NCBI GenBank assembly: GCA_021777765.1
Contig: JAJYDF010000032.1
Span: 1-42,754 of the forward strand
From: Pseudomonadota bacterium
GTDB taxonomy: Bacteria; Pseudomonadota; Gammaproteobacteria; DASZBR01
DNA length: 42,754 nt
Direction: 5' to 3'
The notes beneath the pieces were generated by a model that had not been told where the DNA came from, did no database searches, and worked only from the letters and a program-made list of their open reading frames with translations. Below are positions 19,146-26,656 of the stretch, piece by piece. The position numbers and the translations under genes were made by a program. Every line of letters begins with the position of its first letter. Within the stretch, counting starts at the first letter, position 1.

Positions 19146-20585
19146 TTATGCCTTTTCTTTTTCACGTTTAGGCATATAAATATCTGTCACCGTACCTTCA
19201 AATACTTCCGCTGCCATGGCAGTCGCCTCAGATAAAGTAGGATGAGGATGAATGGTTAATGCAATATCTTCTGCATCACAACCCATTTCAATGGCCAAAG
19301 ATAATTCCGCAATTAATTCACCTGCATTAGGGCCAACTATTCCTGCACCAATAACACGATGTGTTTTTTCATCAAAAATAATTTTCGTTAAACCTTCATC
19401 ACGTCCCATAGATAATGAACGACCATTGGCTGCCCATGGATAAACACCTTTGCCATATTGAATGCCTTTCTCTTTTGCTTCATTTTCAGTCACACCTGTC
19501 CATGCAATTTCCGGATCAGTATAAGCAACCGATGCAATACAACGTGGATCAAAATAATGTTTTAATCCTGAAATCACTTCTGCAGCCACACGACCTTCAT
19601 TAGATGCTTTGTGTGCCAACATCGGATTACCAACCACATCACCAATTGCAAAAATATGTGACACATTGGTTCGCATTTGTTTATCGACAGGAATAAAACC
19701 ACGATCATCAACAGTGATGCCTGCTTTTTCTGCACTAATTAATTTACCGTTTGGTTTACGTCCAACTGCTGACAATATTTGATCAAACCTTTGTGGATCT
19801 TTAGGCGCATTTTCACCTTCAAATGTCACCCATAAACCATCTTTTTTCGCTTCCACTTTTGTGACTTTAGTTTTTAATAAAATATTTTTATATTGTTTAA
19901 CAATACGTTTATGTAATGGATTTACAACATCGCGATCAGCGCCAGGAATTAATCCATCTAATAATTCAACAACATGAATTTCAACACCTAATGCGTTATA
20001 AACTGTTGCCATTTCTAAACCAATAATTCCACCCCCTAAAACCAACATATTTCCTTTCACATTTTGTAATTCTAATGCGCCTGTAGAATCAATTACGCGT
20101 GGATCATCTGGAATAAATGGTAATTTCACTGGCTGTGAACCTACCGCAATAATTGCATAATCAAAATTGATAATTTGATTACCTGATGTGGTTTTAACAT
20201 TTAATTGATTAGAAGATGCAAATTGTGCTTCACCTGTCACAACATTGACTTTGCGCACTTTAGTCAACATTTTTACACCACCTGTTAAACGTTTAACCAC
20301 CGTTTCTTTCCAAGCACGTAATTTATCAATATCAATTTTTGGTTTACCAAATTCAATACCACCCACCGCCATATGTGCTGCTTCATCAATCACTTTTGCC
20401 GCATGTAATAATGCTTTAGAAGGAATACAACCAATATTCAAACAAACACCACCCAAACTTTCTTCGCGCTCAACAAGAGTCACTTGCAACCCCAAATCCG
20501 CCGCACGAAATGCCGCAGTATATCCACCAGGACCACTACCAATAACAACAACTTGGGTTTTAATTTCATTAGTATTAGTACTCAT
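19146..20585 (-). CDS. lpd: Dihydrolipoamide dehydrogenase (E3)
   Basis: FAD-dependent E3 component that reoxidises dihydrolipoyl groups of the pyruvate and related 2-oxoacid dehydrogenase complexes, producing NADH. The FAD-binding motif GSGPGGYTAAFRAADLG is near the N-terminus. The redox-active disulfide is in GGVCLNIGCIPSKALL (C48/C53), the NAD-binding GGGIIGLEMATVY is mid-protein, and the catalytic HPHPTLSEA lies near the C-terminus. The 479-residue length is normal. The start ATG is behind GAGGAA. It follows aceF by 58 bp and is probably co-transcribed. Confidence 0.97.
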   Translation of the reverse strand: MSTNTNEIKTQVVVIGSGPGGYTAAFRAADLGLQVTLVEREESLGGVCLNIGCIPSKALLHAAKVIDEAAHMAVGGIEFGKPKIDIDKLRAWKETVVKRLTGGVKMLTKVRKVNVVTGEAQFASSNQLNVKTTSGNQIINFDYAIIAVGSQPVKLPFIPDDPRVIDSTGALELQNVKGNMLVLGGGIIGLEMATVYNALGVEIHVVELLDGLIPGADRDVVNPLHKRIVKQYKNILLKTKVTKVEAKKDGLWVTFEGENAPKDPQRFDQILSAVGRKPNGKLISAEKAGITVDDRGFIPVDKQMRTNVSHIFAIGDVVGNPMLAHKASNEGRVAAEVISGLKHYFDPRCIASVAYTDPEIAWTGVTENEAKEKGIQYGKGVYPWAANGRSLSMGRDEGLTKIIFDEKTHRVIGAGIVGPNAGELIAELSLAIEMGCDAEDIALTIHPHPTLSEATAMAAEVFEGTVTDIYMPKREKEKA

Positions 20586-20643
20586 TTGTATTCCTCAAAA
20601 AATATAAATCATCAAAATAATTAAATTAAATATTAAATAATAA

Positions 20644-21936
20644 TCACATCAACATTTTTCGAATGTCCGCCAAATATCCCGCTAATTGTGTAATAAATCT
20701 TGCACCTTCTGCCCCATCAATCACACGATGATCATACGATAAAGATAACGGCAACATTAACCGCGGCACAAATTGTCCATTTTGGTAAACAGGTTTAATG
20801 GCTGATTTGGACACCCCTAAAATTGCCACATCAGGCATATTTACAATCGGAGTAAATGCGGTGCCACCAATGCCACCCAAACTAGAAATCGTAAAACTAC
20901 TTCCTTGCATATCATTAGGCATTAATTGTTTCGCACGCGCTTTCGCACTCACCTCAGCTAATTCTTTTGCTAATGTCATTAATCCTTTTTTATCCACATC
21001 ATGAATGACAGGCACAACTAAGCCATCGGGCGTATCCACCGCCACACCAATATGAAAATATTTTTTCAAAATTAAATTTTCACCATTGGCATCCAGTGAA
21101 GAATTAAAATGCGGAAACACTTTTAAACATTCCACTACGGCTTTCATTAAAAATACTAACGGTGTCATTTTCACACCTTGTTTTTCAGCCGCAGATTGTT
21201 GTGCTTTTCTAAATTCTTCTAATTCGGTGATATCCACTTCATCAAATTGTGTAACATGGGGCACTAATACCCAACTGCGATGTACATTAACACCGGTTAA
21301 TTTTTTAATTTTAGATAATGCTTTTGTTTCAATTTCACCAAATTTTGTAAAATCAACGACGGGCGGTGCAGGCAAACCTGATCCACCTGTTGCTGAACCT
21401 CCTCGTGCTAATTGTGATTTGACATAGCTTTGTAAATCTTCTTTTAATATTCGATTTTTATTGCCACTGCCTTGAATCCGATTTAAATCGATACCAAATT
21501 CGCGTGCTAAACGACGAACGCCAGGTCCGGCATAAATGTCCCCTTCATCATCTGCTTCAATGGCAGGTTCAATTTTCTGTGTAGCGACTGTAGATACAGG
21601 GGGTTGTGCTGCGGGAGTCGTTGGAGTTGTTGTTGCTACTTGTGAGGTGGCTGCTTTAGCAGGTTCTGTTGTTTTGGCCGGCGCAGCTTCAGCACCATTT
21701 AATTCCAAGGATAAAATAGCATTACCTGCAGAAACTTTATCACCCACTTTAATTTTAATTTCTTTAACAATCCCCGCAAAAGGTGAAGGAATTTCCATAG
21801 TGGCTTTATCACCTTCAAGGGTAATCAATGACTGTTCTTTTGTGATTGTATCGCCCGGTTTAACACTCACTTCTATGACATCAACATCGGTAGCATTACC
21901 AATATCAGGAACAACGACTTCTTTTAATGTTGCCAC
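20644..21936 (-). CDS. aceF: Pyruvate dehydrogenase E2, dihydrolipoamide acetyltransferase
   Basis: Core acetyltransferase of the pyruvate dehydrogenase complex. It has one N-terminal lipoyl domain (lipoylated K44 in EGDKATMEIPSP), then an Ala/Pro/Thr-rich swinging linker (about 84-125). A peripheral subunit-binding domain (GPGVRRLAREFGIDLNRIQG) and the catalytic domain ending in SYDHRVIDGAEGARF (H403, D407) follow. Total 430 residues; E. coli AceF has three lipoyl domains and about 630, but single-lipoyl forms are common elsewhere. The GTG start is well supported by AAGGAG at 6-nt spacing. aceE is not upstream as usual; a small Cys-rich gene is there instead. Confidence 0.95.
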   Translation of the reverse strand: MATLKEVVVPDIGNATDVDVIEVSVKPGDTITKEQSLITLEGDKATMEIPSPFAGIVKEIKIKVGDKVSAGNAILSLELNGAEAAPAKTTEPAKAATSQVATTTPTTPAAQPPVSTVATQKIEPAIEADDEGDIYAGPGVRRLAREFGIDLNRIQGSGNKNRILKEDLQSYVKSQLARGGSATGGSGLPAPPVVDFTKFGEIETKALSKIKKLTGVNVHRSWVLVPHVTQFDEVDITELEEFRKAQQSAAEKQGVKMTPLVFLMKAVVECLKVFPHFNSSLDANGENLILKKYFHIGVAVDTPDGLVVPVIHDVDKKGLMTLAKELAEVSAKARAKQLMPNDMQGSSFTISSLGGIGGTAFTPIVNMPDVAILGVSKSAIKPVYQNGQFVPRLMLPLSLSYDHRVIDGAEGARFITQLAGYLADIRKMLM

Positions 21937-22078
21937 TTTAAGCTCCTTAAAGAGGATTTTTAGATTTAACTATTCAAATACAGATAGGTTAATTACACAG
22001 CAAAACGGCAATCTTACTCGATTTTTAGTAGATAGCACAGAGGAATACATGATTTATGTCTATTACAAATTTCAATGA

Positions 22079-22113
22079 TTTTATCCTCTCCCCGTGATGG
22101 AGAGAGGATAAAA
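22079..22113. repeat. Palindrome of the CCTCTCC family
   Basis: TTTTATCCTCTC (22079-22090) pairs exactly with GAGAGGATAAAA (22102-22113). It lies between the Cys-rich membrane gene and aceF. On the minus strand it ends in a short T-run, so it could terminate the upstream gene's transcript. Confidence 0.6.
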
Positions 22114-22174
22114 AGAGACAAGAAATTATTGAGATAAAAATTACATTTAGACACATAACTTCAAAACACCACTA

Positions 22175-22798
22175 CTACTGGAGTAAAAGACGAGAACTTT
22201 CACCCAAACCATTGCTACTACTTCTTCCCAAATTTAATCGGCAATATATACACATACAACAACAAAGAAAGGTGAGTGCCGCAATCCCAATACCAATCGT
22301 TGATATGAAATCTTGCGCGGTTCCATAGGTATTTTGACAAAGCGCTTGCGTTTTATTGACTATGCAACCATCAGGCGTAGTTGAATCTGAATAAGATAAT
22401 GTACACACTGCCCCACCAAATAAACCTGAACAAAAATTCAGTGATTTGGAAAAAAATCCTGCACAATCATTGTGACCATCAGTATAAGCACCACAATCTT
22501 TTGCTAATTGACCATAAATAGATTCTGCCTGATCGGCAAGACAATTTAAGGTATAACTATTACCTGCTTTACTTTTAAAACAGGTTTCTGTGGCAGTAGC
22601 AAGTTTTGCAAAAATTAAAACCATTAATAATGCTATTTTATCATTTGCATCTAAAACACGATTTAAATAGGTTCTTCTTACATTTGAATAATTATCTGAA
22701 GTGTTGGGTCTAATTAACACGGGTAATGGTTTATGGATGGTAGTATCTGATGTGATCGAATTTGATTTTATATTATCTATTGCAACAGGGTCAGTCAT
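22175..22798 (-). CDS. Cysteine-rich two-helix membrane protein, unknown function
   Basis: Not recognised. The 207-residue protein has a polar N-terminus of about 50 residues, a hydrophobic segment (DKIALLMVLIFAKLATATE), and a loop of about 100 residues with eight cysteines. A second membrane helix (GIGIAALTFLCCCMCIYC) is itself cysteine-rich, and the tail is short and basic/Ser-rich. The even number of loop cysteines suggests an exported, disulfide-bonded domain. The start is well supported by GAGAGGAT at 7 nt. No operon link with aceF is evident, because a palindrome lies between them. Confidence 0.65.
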   Translation of the reverse strand: MTDPVAIDNIKSNSITSDTTIHKPLPVLIRPNTSDNYSNVRRTYLNRVLDANDKIALLMVLIFAKLATATETCFKSKAGNSYTLNCLADQAESIYGQLAKDCGAYTDGHNDCAGFFSKSLNFCSGLFGGAVCTLSYSDSTTPDGCIVNKTQALCQNTYGTAQDFISTIGIGIAALTFLCCCMCIYCRLNLGRSSSNGLGESSRLLLQ

Positions 22799-23176
22799 AA
22801 TAATATCCTCTCGTATTTAAGTAGAATTAAATATTAATCAGACAGATTTTTATAAAATTAATTACAAAATTAATGTTTTTCCATAAAGTTTTACAACATT
22901 CAATATTACTGTAAATTATAATTATAAATCTATCATATCAATAAATTGATGAAAAACGCGGCGAGTATATACCTGCAATAATTTAATATCAACTCATAAA
23001 AAAATTCCGGTCGCAACAGGCTAATTTACTGGTTAACAGAGCGCAAAAAAAATATTTTTGTCGGGATAACTTCCAAATATTTTTTTCTTACACTGTTACA
23101 GTCTGAATATATAAGATGAAAATCACTAGTGAAATTTCTGAAAAAATAATTAGTCATGAAATTGAAACTGATAATT
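22799..23176. other. AT-rich intergenic region
   Basis: No gene is seen in either strand. It must hold the promoter of the Cys-rich gene; several TATAAT-like hexamers near 22915-22930 are possible but none has a clear -35. Confidence 0.4.
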
Positions 23177-23740
23177 TTATATCCATGCTAAAAATGAAAA
23201 TATAATTCCACCTAATGCAGCAATACTTGCTAATATAAATAACCAACGTTTTTTAGTCAGCGCAGTAACCGATGCAAGTGAAATAGCAATTTGCAGTAAT
23301 AACATTCCTTGACTTTCTTGATGATGATTTGACATTAAAAAATCACTTTGTTTATCTGCCGCTTGTGATTCTGTTTCATATTGTTGTGCTTGTATCATTA
23401 TCTGTTGCTTTTGATCATTATATTTTTGCAATTGTTGTTGATAATATTTAGCGCGGTCAGGTGGTAATAATTGACTCGCTAATTCCATTAAATGACCTTT
23501 ACTACTTTTTGCTTGATAATAAGCCCACTGATCAGAGGCATGCGCTTGTTGTATGACCGCATCGTTTTTCAATAAAAATGCTTCATTTTGCTGAGAGGAA
23601 CTATGATAACTAATTAATGCAGCAAATGAAGAAATTATCGCAGTAAAAATCGCCACTCGTTGCGCCAATGGCACACCATGATGCGCTTGATGTTCAATTT
23701 CATGTTCGTGTACACCTTGTATTTCAAATTCTTCAGACAT
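23177..23740 (-). CDS. DUF4337-family membrane protein
   Basis: 187 residues with a His-rich N-terminus, one membrane helix (about 28-47), a central coiled coil rich in Gln, and two C-terminal helices. The segment ASDQWAYYQAKSSKGHLMEL is characteristic of DUF4337 proteins, which have no known function. The start is behind a GAGGTAG site. It is probably an inner-membrane protein. Confidence 0.75.
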   Translation of the reverse strand: MSEEFEIQGVHEHEIEHQAHHGVPLAQRVAIFTAIISSFAALISYHSSSQQNEAFLLKNDAVIQQAHASDQWAYYQAKSSKGHLMELASQLLPPDRAKYYQQQLQKYNDQKQQIMIQAQQYETESQAADKQSDFLMSNHHQESQGMLLLQIAISLASVTALTKKRWLFILASIAALGGIIFSFLAWI

Positions 23741-23810
23741 TTTCTACCTCTTAATTGTAATTGCAATGAAACTGATCAATTTTATTGAAATAAGCTCAAT
23801 TTGTCATTAT

Positions 23811-23879
23811 TTCCCCTTATTGTTGTCATATCAAAAAAGGACATATCTGTTCTGGTATGACATATTTTCCCCTTATTGT
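23811..23879. repeat. Direct repeats flanking an imperfect inverted repeat
   Basis: TTCCCCTTATTGT occurs at 23811-23823 and again at 23867-23879. Between them TGTCATATCA and TGGTATGACA are near-inverted copies. The arrangement resembles a small insertion with target duplications or a composite binding site. Confidence 0.4.
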
Positions 23880-23896
23880 CCGTAACTAAAATTAAA

Positions 23897-23944
23897 CGTA
23901 GCCCGGGCAAAGGAGCGCAGCGACGTGTCCGGGTGTAATCTACT
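23897..23944. repeat. GTAGCCCGG-type REP element
   Basis: The segment begins CGTAGCCCGGGC, passes through GAGCGCAGCGACG and ends TCCGGGTGTAATCTAC. It folds as an imperfect palindrome. This is the widespread GTAGCCCGG...GCGCAGCG...CCGGG repeat seen in many gammaproteobacteria. Confidence 0.75.
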
Positions 23945-23959
23945 GAGTTTATTTTATAG

Positions 23960-25172
23960 TTACGGCGCTCTTCTTTTTGCAAATTCTATGCCATCTTTTA
24001 TCTTTGTTCTGAATGGAGAATCCTGAGAGGTTACCTTTCTATGTTTAAAAAGTGTGTTTATCGCTAGTGGATTAATCGCTATGAAATCGGAATCTTGATT
24101 GGTACGATTTTTAGATGATATTTCCTCATCTGAAATGATTTCTTCTTGCTCAACATAGATTGGTTTTCTCTTTAAATCATGCACTTCTTTCTCTAGCTCA
24201 GCGAGTCGCATTTTTAAAACGGTTGTTTCGTCTGAATTATTAACTGTGCATGGTGCTGGAGGCATTTGAATTGTGGGAGCATTTATGGGCTCAGGAATTA
24301 TTAATACCTTATTATCTCTTACTCTATTTTTGCCACTGATTGCTTCAGCAAATGCTACGCCTAATTGTTTAGCATGATCTTCACTCTTACTCCCTAAAAC
24401 TCGCAATGAATACCCATATCCTTCCAACGCACTTAAAGGAGATAGTGTTTTAATATATTGATAATCAGCCCGGTATTTATGCTTTGGTTCCGCATCCTTT
24501 TCAAAAAAATCAATAAATATTTGTCTATATTCTGATGAACATGCTTCGTGCTGAAATTAATATTTGATATCGTTTCTCGGAGGGCAATCCGATCTGCAGT
24601 GATGTTAAATGGGGATATAAATTTTTTGCAGAATAAAAATGCCAAAATAAATTAGCTCCTTTATATATGCCATTTTCGATAGTATCGATAAATTCATATT
24701 GCACATTTTCAAACCAAGTTTCATTAAGCGTCCCAAATGCTATGGCATAATGAATGGGATAAAGACCAAATAAATCGGTCTTAAAGGCTTTTTGTTTATT
24801 TTTCGGTTTGATACCTATCACGGCATTAAAATGATGAGCCGTATAAACCCCATTAAAGCTCTCATCATCAGATATTAATTTTATCATTTTTTGTTGTATC
24901 TCTAGGCTTGTTAAGTTACCCATAACTAGCAGAATATTACAGTGTGGGTCATATTTAAGAATAGCGCCATGAAAAATTAATACAGCTATTTTTTCTTCAA
25001 AATCTTTAACTCTTTCTCTAAATATATAATTAATGATATGACTATTATTAATATCAAGTTGATTAATATTAAATTGATTTTCTTTCTTATTTTCAGTTAA
25101 AAATTGTTCAAGATCGGCTCTCGAACCAGTTACTACACAATCAAATAGCCCTTCTATAGTAAGTGGATACAT
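23960..25172 (-). pseudogene. Frameshifted effector-like gene (ankyrin-like N-terminus, coiled-coil C-terminus)
   Basis: A frame starting at 25172 (MYPLTIEGLFDCVV...) runs well to ...EKRYQILISAR near 24546 and then hits a stop. One base later a second frame continues with ACSSEYRQIFIDFFEKDAEP and is open to 23960. Removing one A near 24544-24545 joins them into about 403 residues. The N-terminal part resembles degenerate ankyrin repeats (LFGLYPIHYAIAFGTLNETW). The C-terminal part has a heptad-like stretch (MRLAELEKEVHDLKRK) and ends in a basic tail. A frameshift mutation, a base-call error or recoding are all possible. The family is not recognised. Confidence 0.65.
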
Positions 25173-25308
25173 TCGTTACCCCATTTATAGTTAAAAAAAT
25201 TTAAGTTTTGTCCTTATTGGTTTATTATCCATAAAATTATTTAAACCCAAGTGAAGGTCATTTAAATAAATTCCCGCACTCTTTTTTTCCTCATTAAGAG
25301 AAGTGATT

Positions 25309-25337
25309 AAAATAGTTCATCAACACAACACTATTTT
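25309..25337 (-). terminator. Possible weak terminator at the end of lpxK
   Basis: AAAATAGT and ACTATTTT are inverted around a 13-nt loop and include the lpxK stop codon. The AT-only stem makes this a weak candidate. Confidence 0.25.
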
Positions 25338-26317
25338 GAGGAAGTTAAACGATTCAGCAATTGCTTACCAAATTCATGATCAATTTGCGCTCTGACAGGC
25401 AAACACCAATGTCTGGCATCTGCAAAACTTCTGCATTTAACCGCATCTTTTTCTGTCATAATCACAATAGCATCTGCGCCATAATTAATATCTTGCGGTG
25501 TAAAATAATAATGATCGGGAAAAACATGTTCTGCCACTGTCATTCCCATTTGACGTAATGATTGAAAAAAACGATGTGGATTTCCTATCCCTGCGACGGC
25601 ATGAACAATTTTTCCAACAAACTCACCAGCAGATTGGGTGTTTTTTGGATCAGCAATATTAACTATTTTTTCCGGCGCTAATACCATTTGAAATTCGCCT
25701 GATTGTGCTAATCCATTTGTCACAACAAAATCTATTTCTTTACAGCGTGATATAGGTTCTCTTAAAGGTCCTGCCGGTAAACATAAACCATTACCAAATC
25801 TTCTATCACCATCAATAACCAATATTTCGAGATCACGTGGTAAATTATAATGCTGTAAACCATCATCACTAATGACCACATCACATGAATTATTTTTTAA
25901 TAAAGTGCGCACAGCATTAACACGATCGGGATCAACAATTAATGGACATTGGGTGTGTTGCACAATTAATAGCGGTTCATCACCCACTACAGCGGGATCA
26001 CTTTCTGCTGTAACTATTTGGGGATATATAAATGCTTTACCACCATAACCACGACTAACTATACCGGGTTTATATCCCTGTTCTTTTAAAAAGTTAGCCA
26101 ACCAAATTGTTAATGGGGTTTTACCAGTGCCACCTACCGTTATATTGCCAACCACAATAATTGGAACTTGAAATTCACCATTTATTTTTGATTTTTTTTG
26201 ATAATAGTTTTTTCTGATTTTAATTACGCCTTCATATAGTTTTGATAAGGGTAATAATAAATATTTATAGGGTGTGTCTGTGTACCATAATTTATTCAAT
26301 AAATTTTGCGTGTTCAT
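25331..26317 (-). CDS. lpxK: Tetraacyldisaccharide 4'-kinase
   Basis: Inner-membrane kinase that phosphorylates the 4' position of the lipid A disaccharide, making lipid IVA. The P-loop is GNITVGGTGKTP (57-68). The DDGLQHYNLPRDLEILVIDG segment carries the catalytic acidic residues, and IMTEKDAVKC is the usual C-terminal motif. 328 residues is typical. It follows msbA in the conserved order, but 339 bp of repeats separate them. The apparent ribosome-binding site GAGGG, 5 nt before the ATG, is part of a REP-like palindrome. Confidence 0.95.
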   Translation of the reverse strand: MNTQNLLNKLWYTDTPYKYLLLPLSKLYEGVIKIRKNYYQKKSKINGEFQVPIIVVGNITVGGTGKTPLTIWLANFLKEQGYKPGIVSRGYGGKAFIYPQIVTAESDPAVVGDEPLLIVQHTQCPLIVDPDRVNAVRTLLKNNSCDVVISDDGLQHYNLPRDLEILVIDGDRRFGNGLCLPAGPLREPISRCKEIDFVVTNGLAQSGEFQMVLAPEKIVNIADPKNTQSAGEFVGKIVHAVAGIGNPHRFFQSLRQMGMTVAEHVFPDHYYFTPQDINYGADAIVIMTEKDAVKCRSFADARHWCLPVRAQIDHEFGKQLLNRLTSSK

Positions 26318-26320
26318 TTA

Positions 26321-26350
26321 TTCCCTCACCCTAACCCTCTCAAGAGGGGA
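26321..26350. repeat. REP-like palindrome supplying the lpxK ribosome-binding site
   Basis: The CCCTCACCCTAACCCTCTC block is shared with 7428-7446. CCCTCT (26335-26340) pairs with AGAGGG (26343-26348). On the minus strand its last bases read GGTGAGGG just before the lpxK ATG. Confidence 0.7.
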
Positions 26351-26463
26351 TTCATATGTGCCACAAATAAATTATTCATTTGTTTCACTCAAGCTGCAAT
26401 TACTACATTCACATATATTAAGTTTATTTTTTATTACTCAAAAATTAGACATTTAACAAGTAG

Positions 26464-26592
26464 CCACAGAAGTTTGAAGCGAAATAGGCAGTTATTTATT
26501 GCAGGACCGTAGATTACAGGAACGTAATCTTCGATCGCAGGACGCGGGTTCGTCCGGCAATAAATAACTGCCTATTTCGCGTTTCACTGTGG
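26464..26592. repeat. 129-bp nested inverted-repeat element
   Basis: Outer ends CCACAG / CTGTGG enclose exact 24-bp arms at 26479-26502 and 26557-26580. Inside are two smaller hairpins: GATTAC/GTAATC (26512-26529) and GGACG/CGTCC (26540-26555). The whole folds as a long stem topped by a two-armed head. It lies between msbA and lpxK. It is probably a MITE-like mobile element; as RNA it could affect processing of the operon message. Confidence 0.85.
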
Positions 26593-26656
26593 ATTAATAG
26601 AATATAAATATTTTTATAGTTCGCTATCATCCGCAGAGAAGTAAAATAAATCATAA

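Noticed and set aside
22816..22832. PmrA-box-like pair on the minus strand upstream of the Cys-rich gene
   Set aside because: The half-site spacing is 4 rather than 5 and it lies too close to the start codon to leave room for a -10.
23782..23982. 66-codon frame on the minus strand
   Set aside because: It runs through the GTAGCCCGG repeat and has no ribosome-binding site or protein-like pattern.
24433..24645. 70-codon minus-strand frame overlapping the frameshift
   Set aside because: It is the third frame over the broken gene; the two other frames join into a much better protein.
26536..26556. GGGTTCGTCC resembling a tRNA T-arm
   Set aside because: No acceptor stem, D-arm or anticodon arm can be built; it is one hairpin of the repeat element. 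No tRNA or rRNA gene was found in the window.
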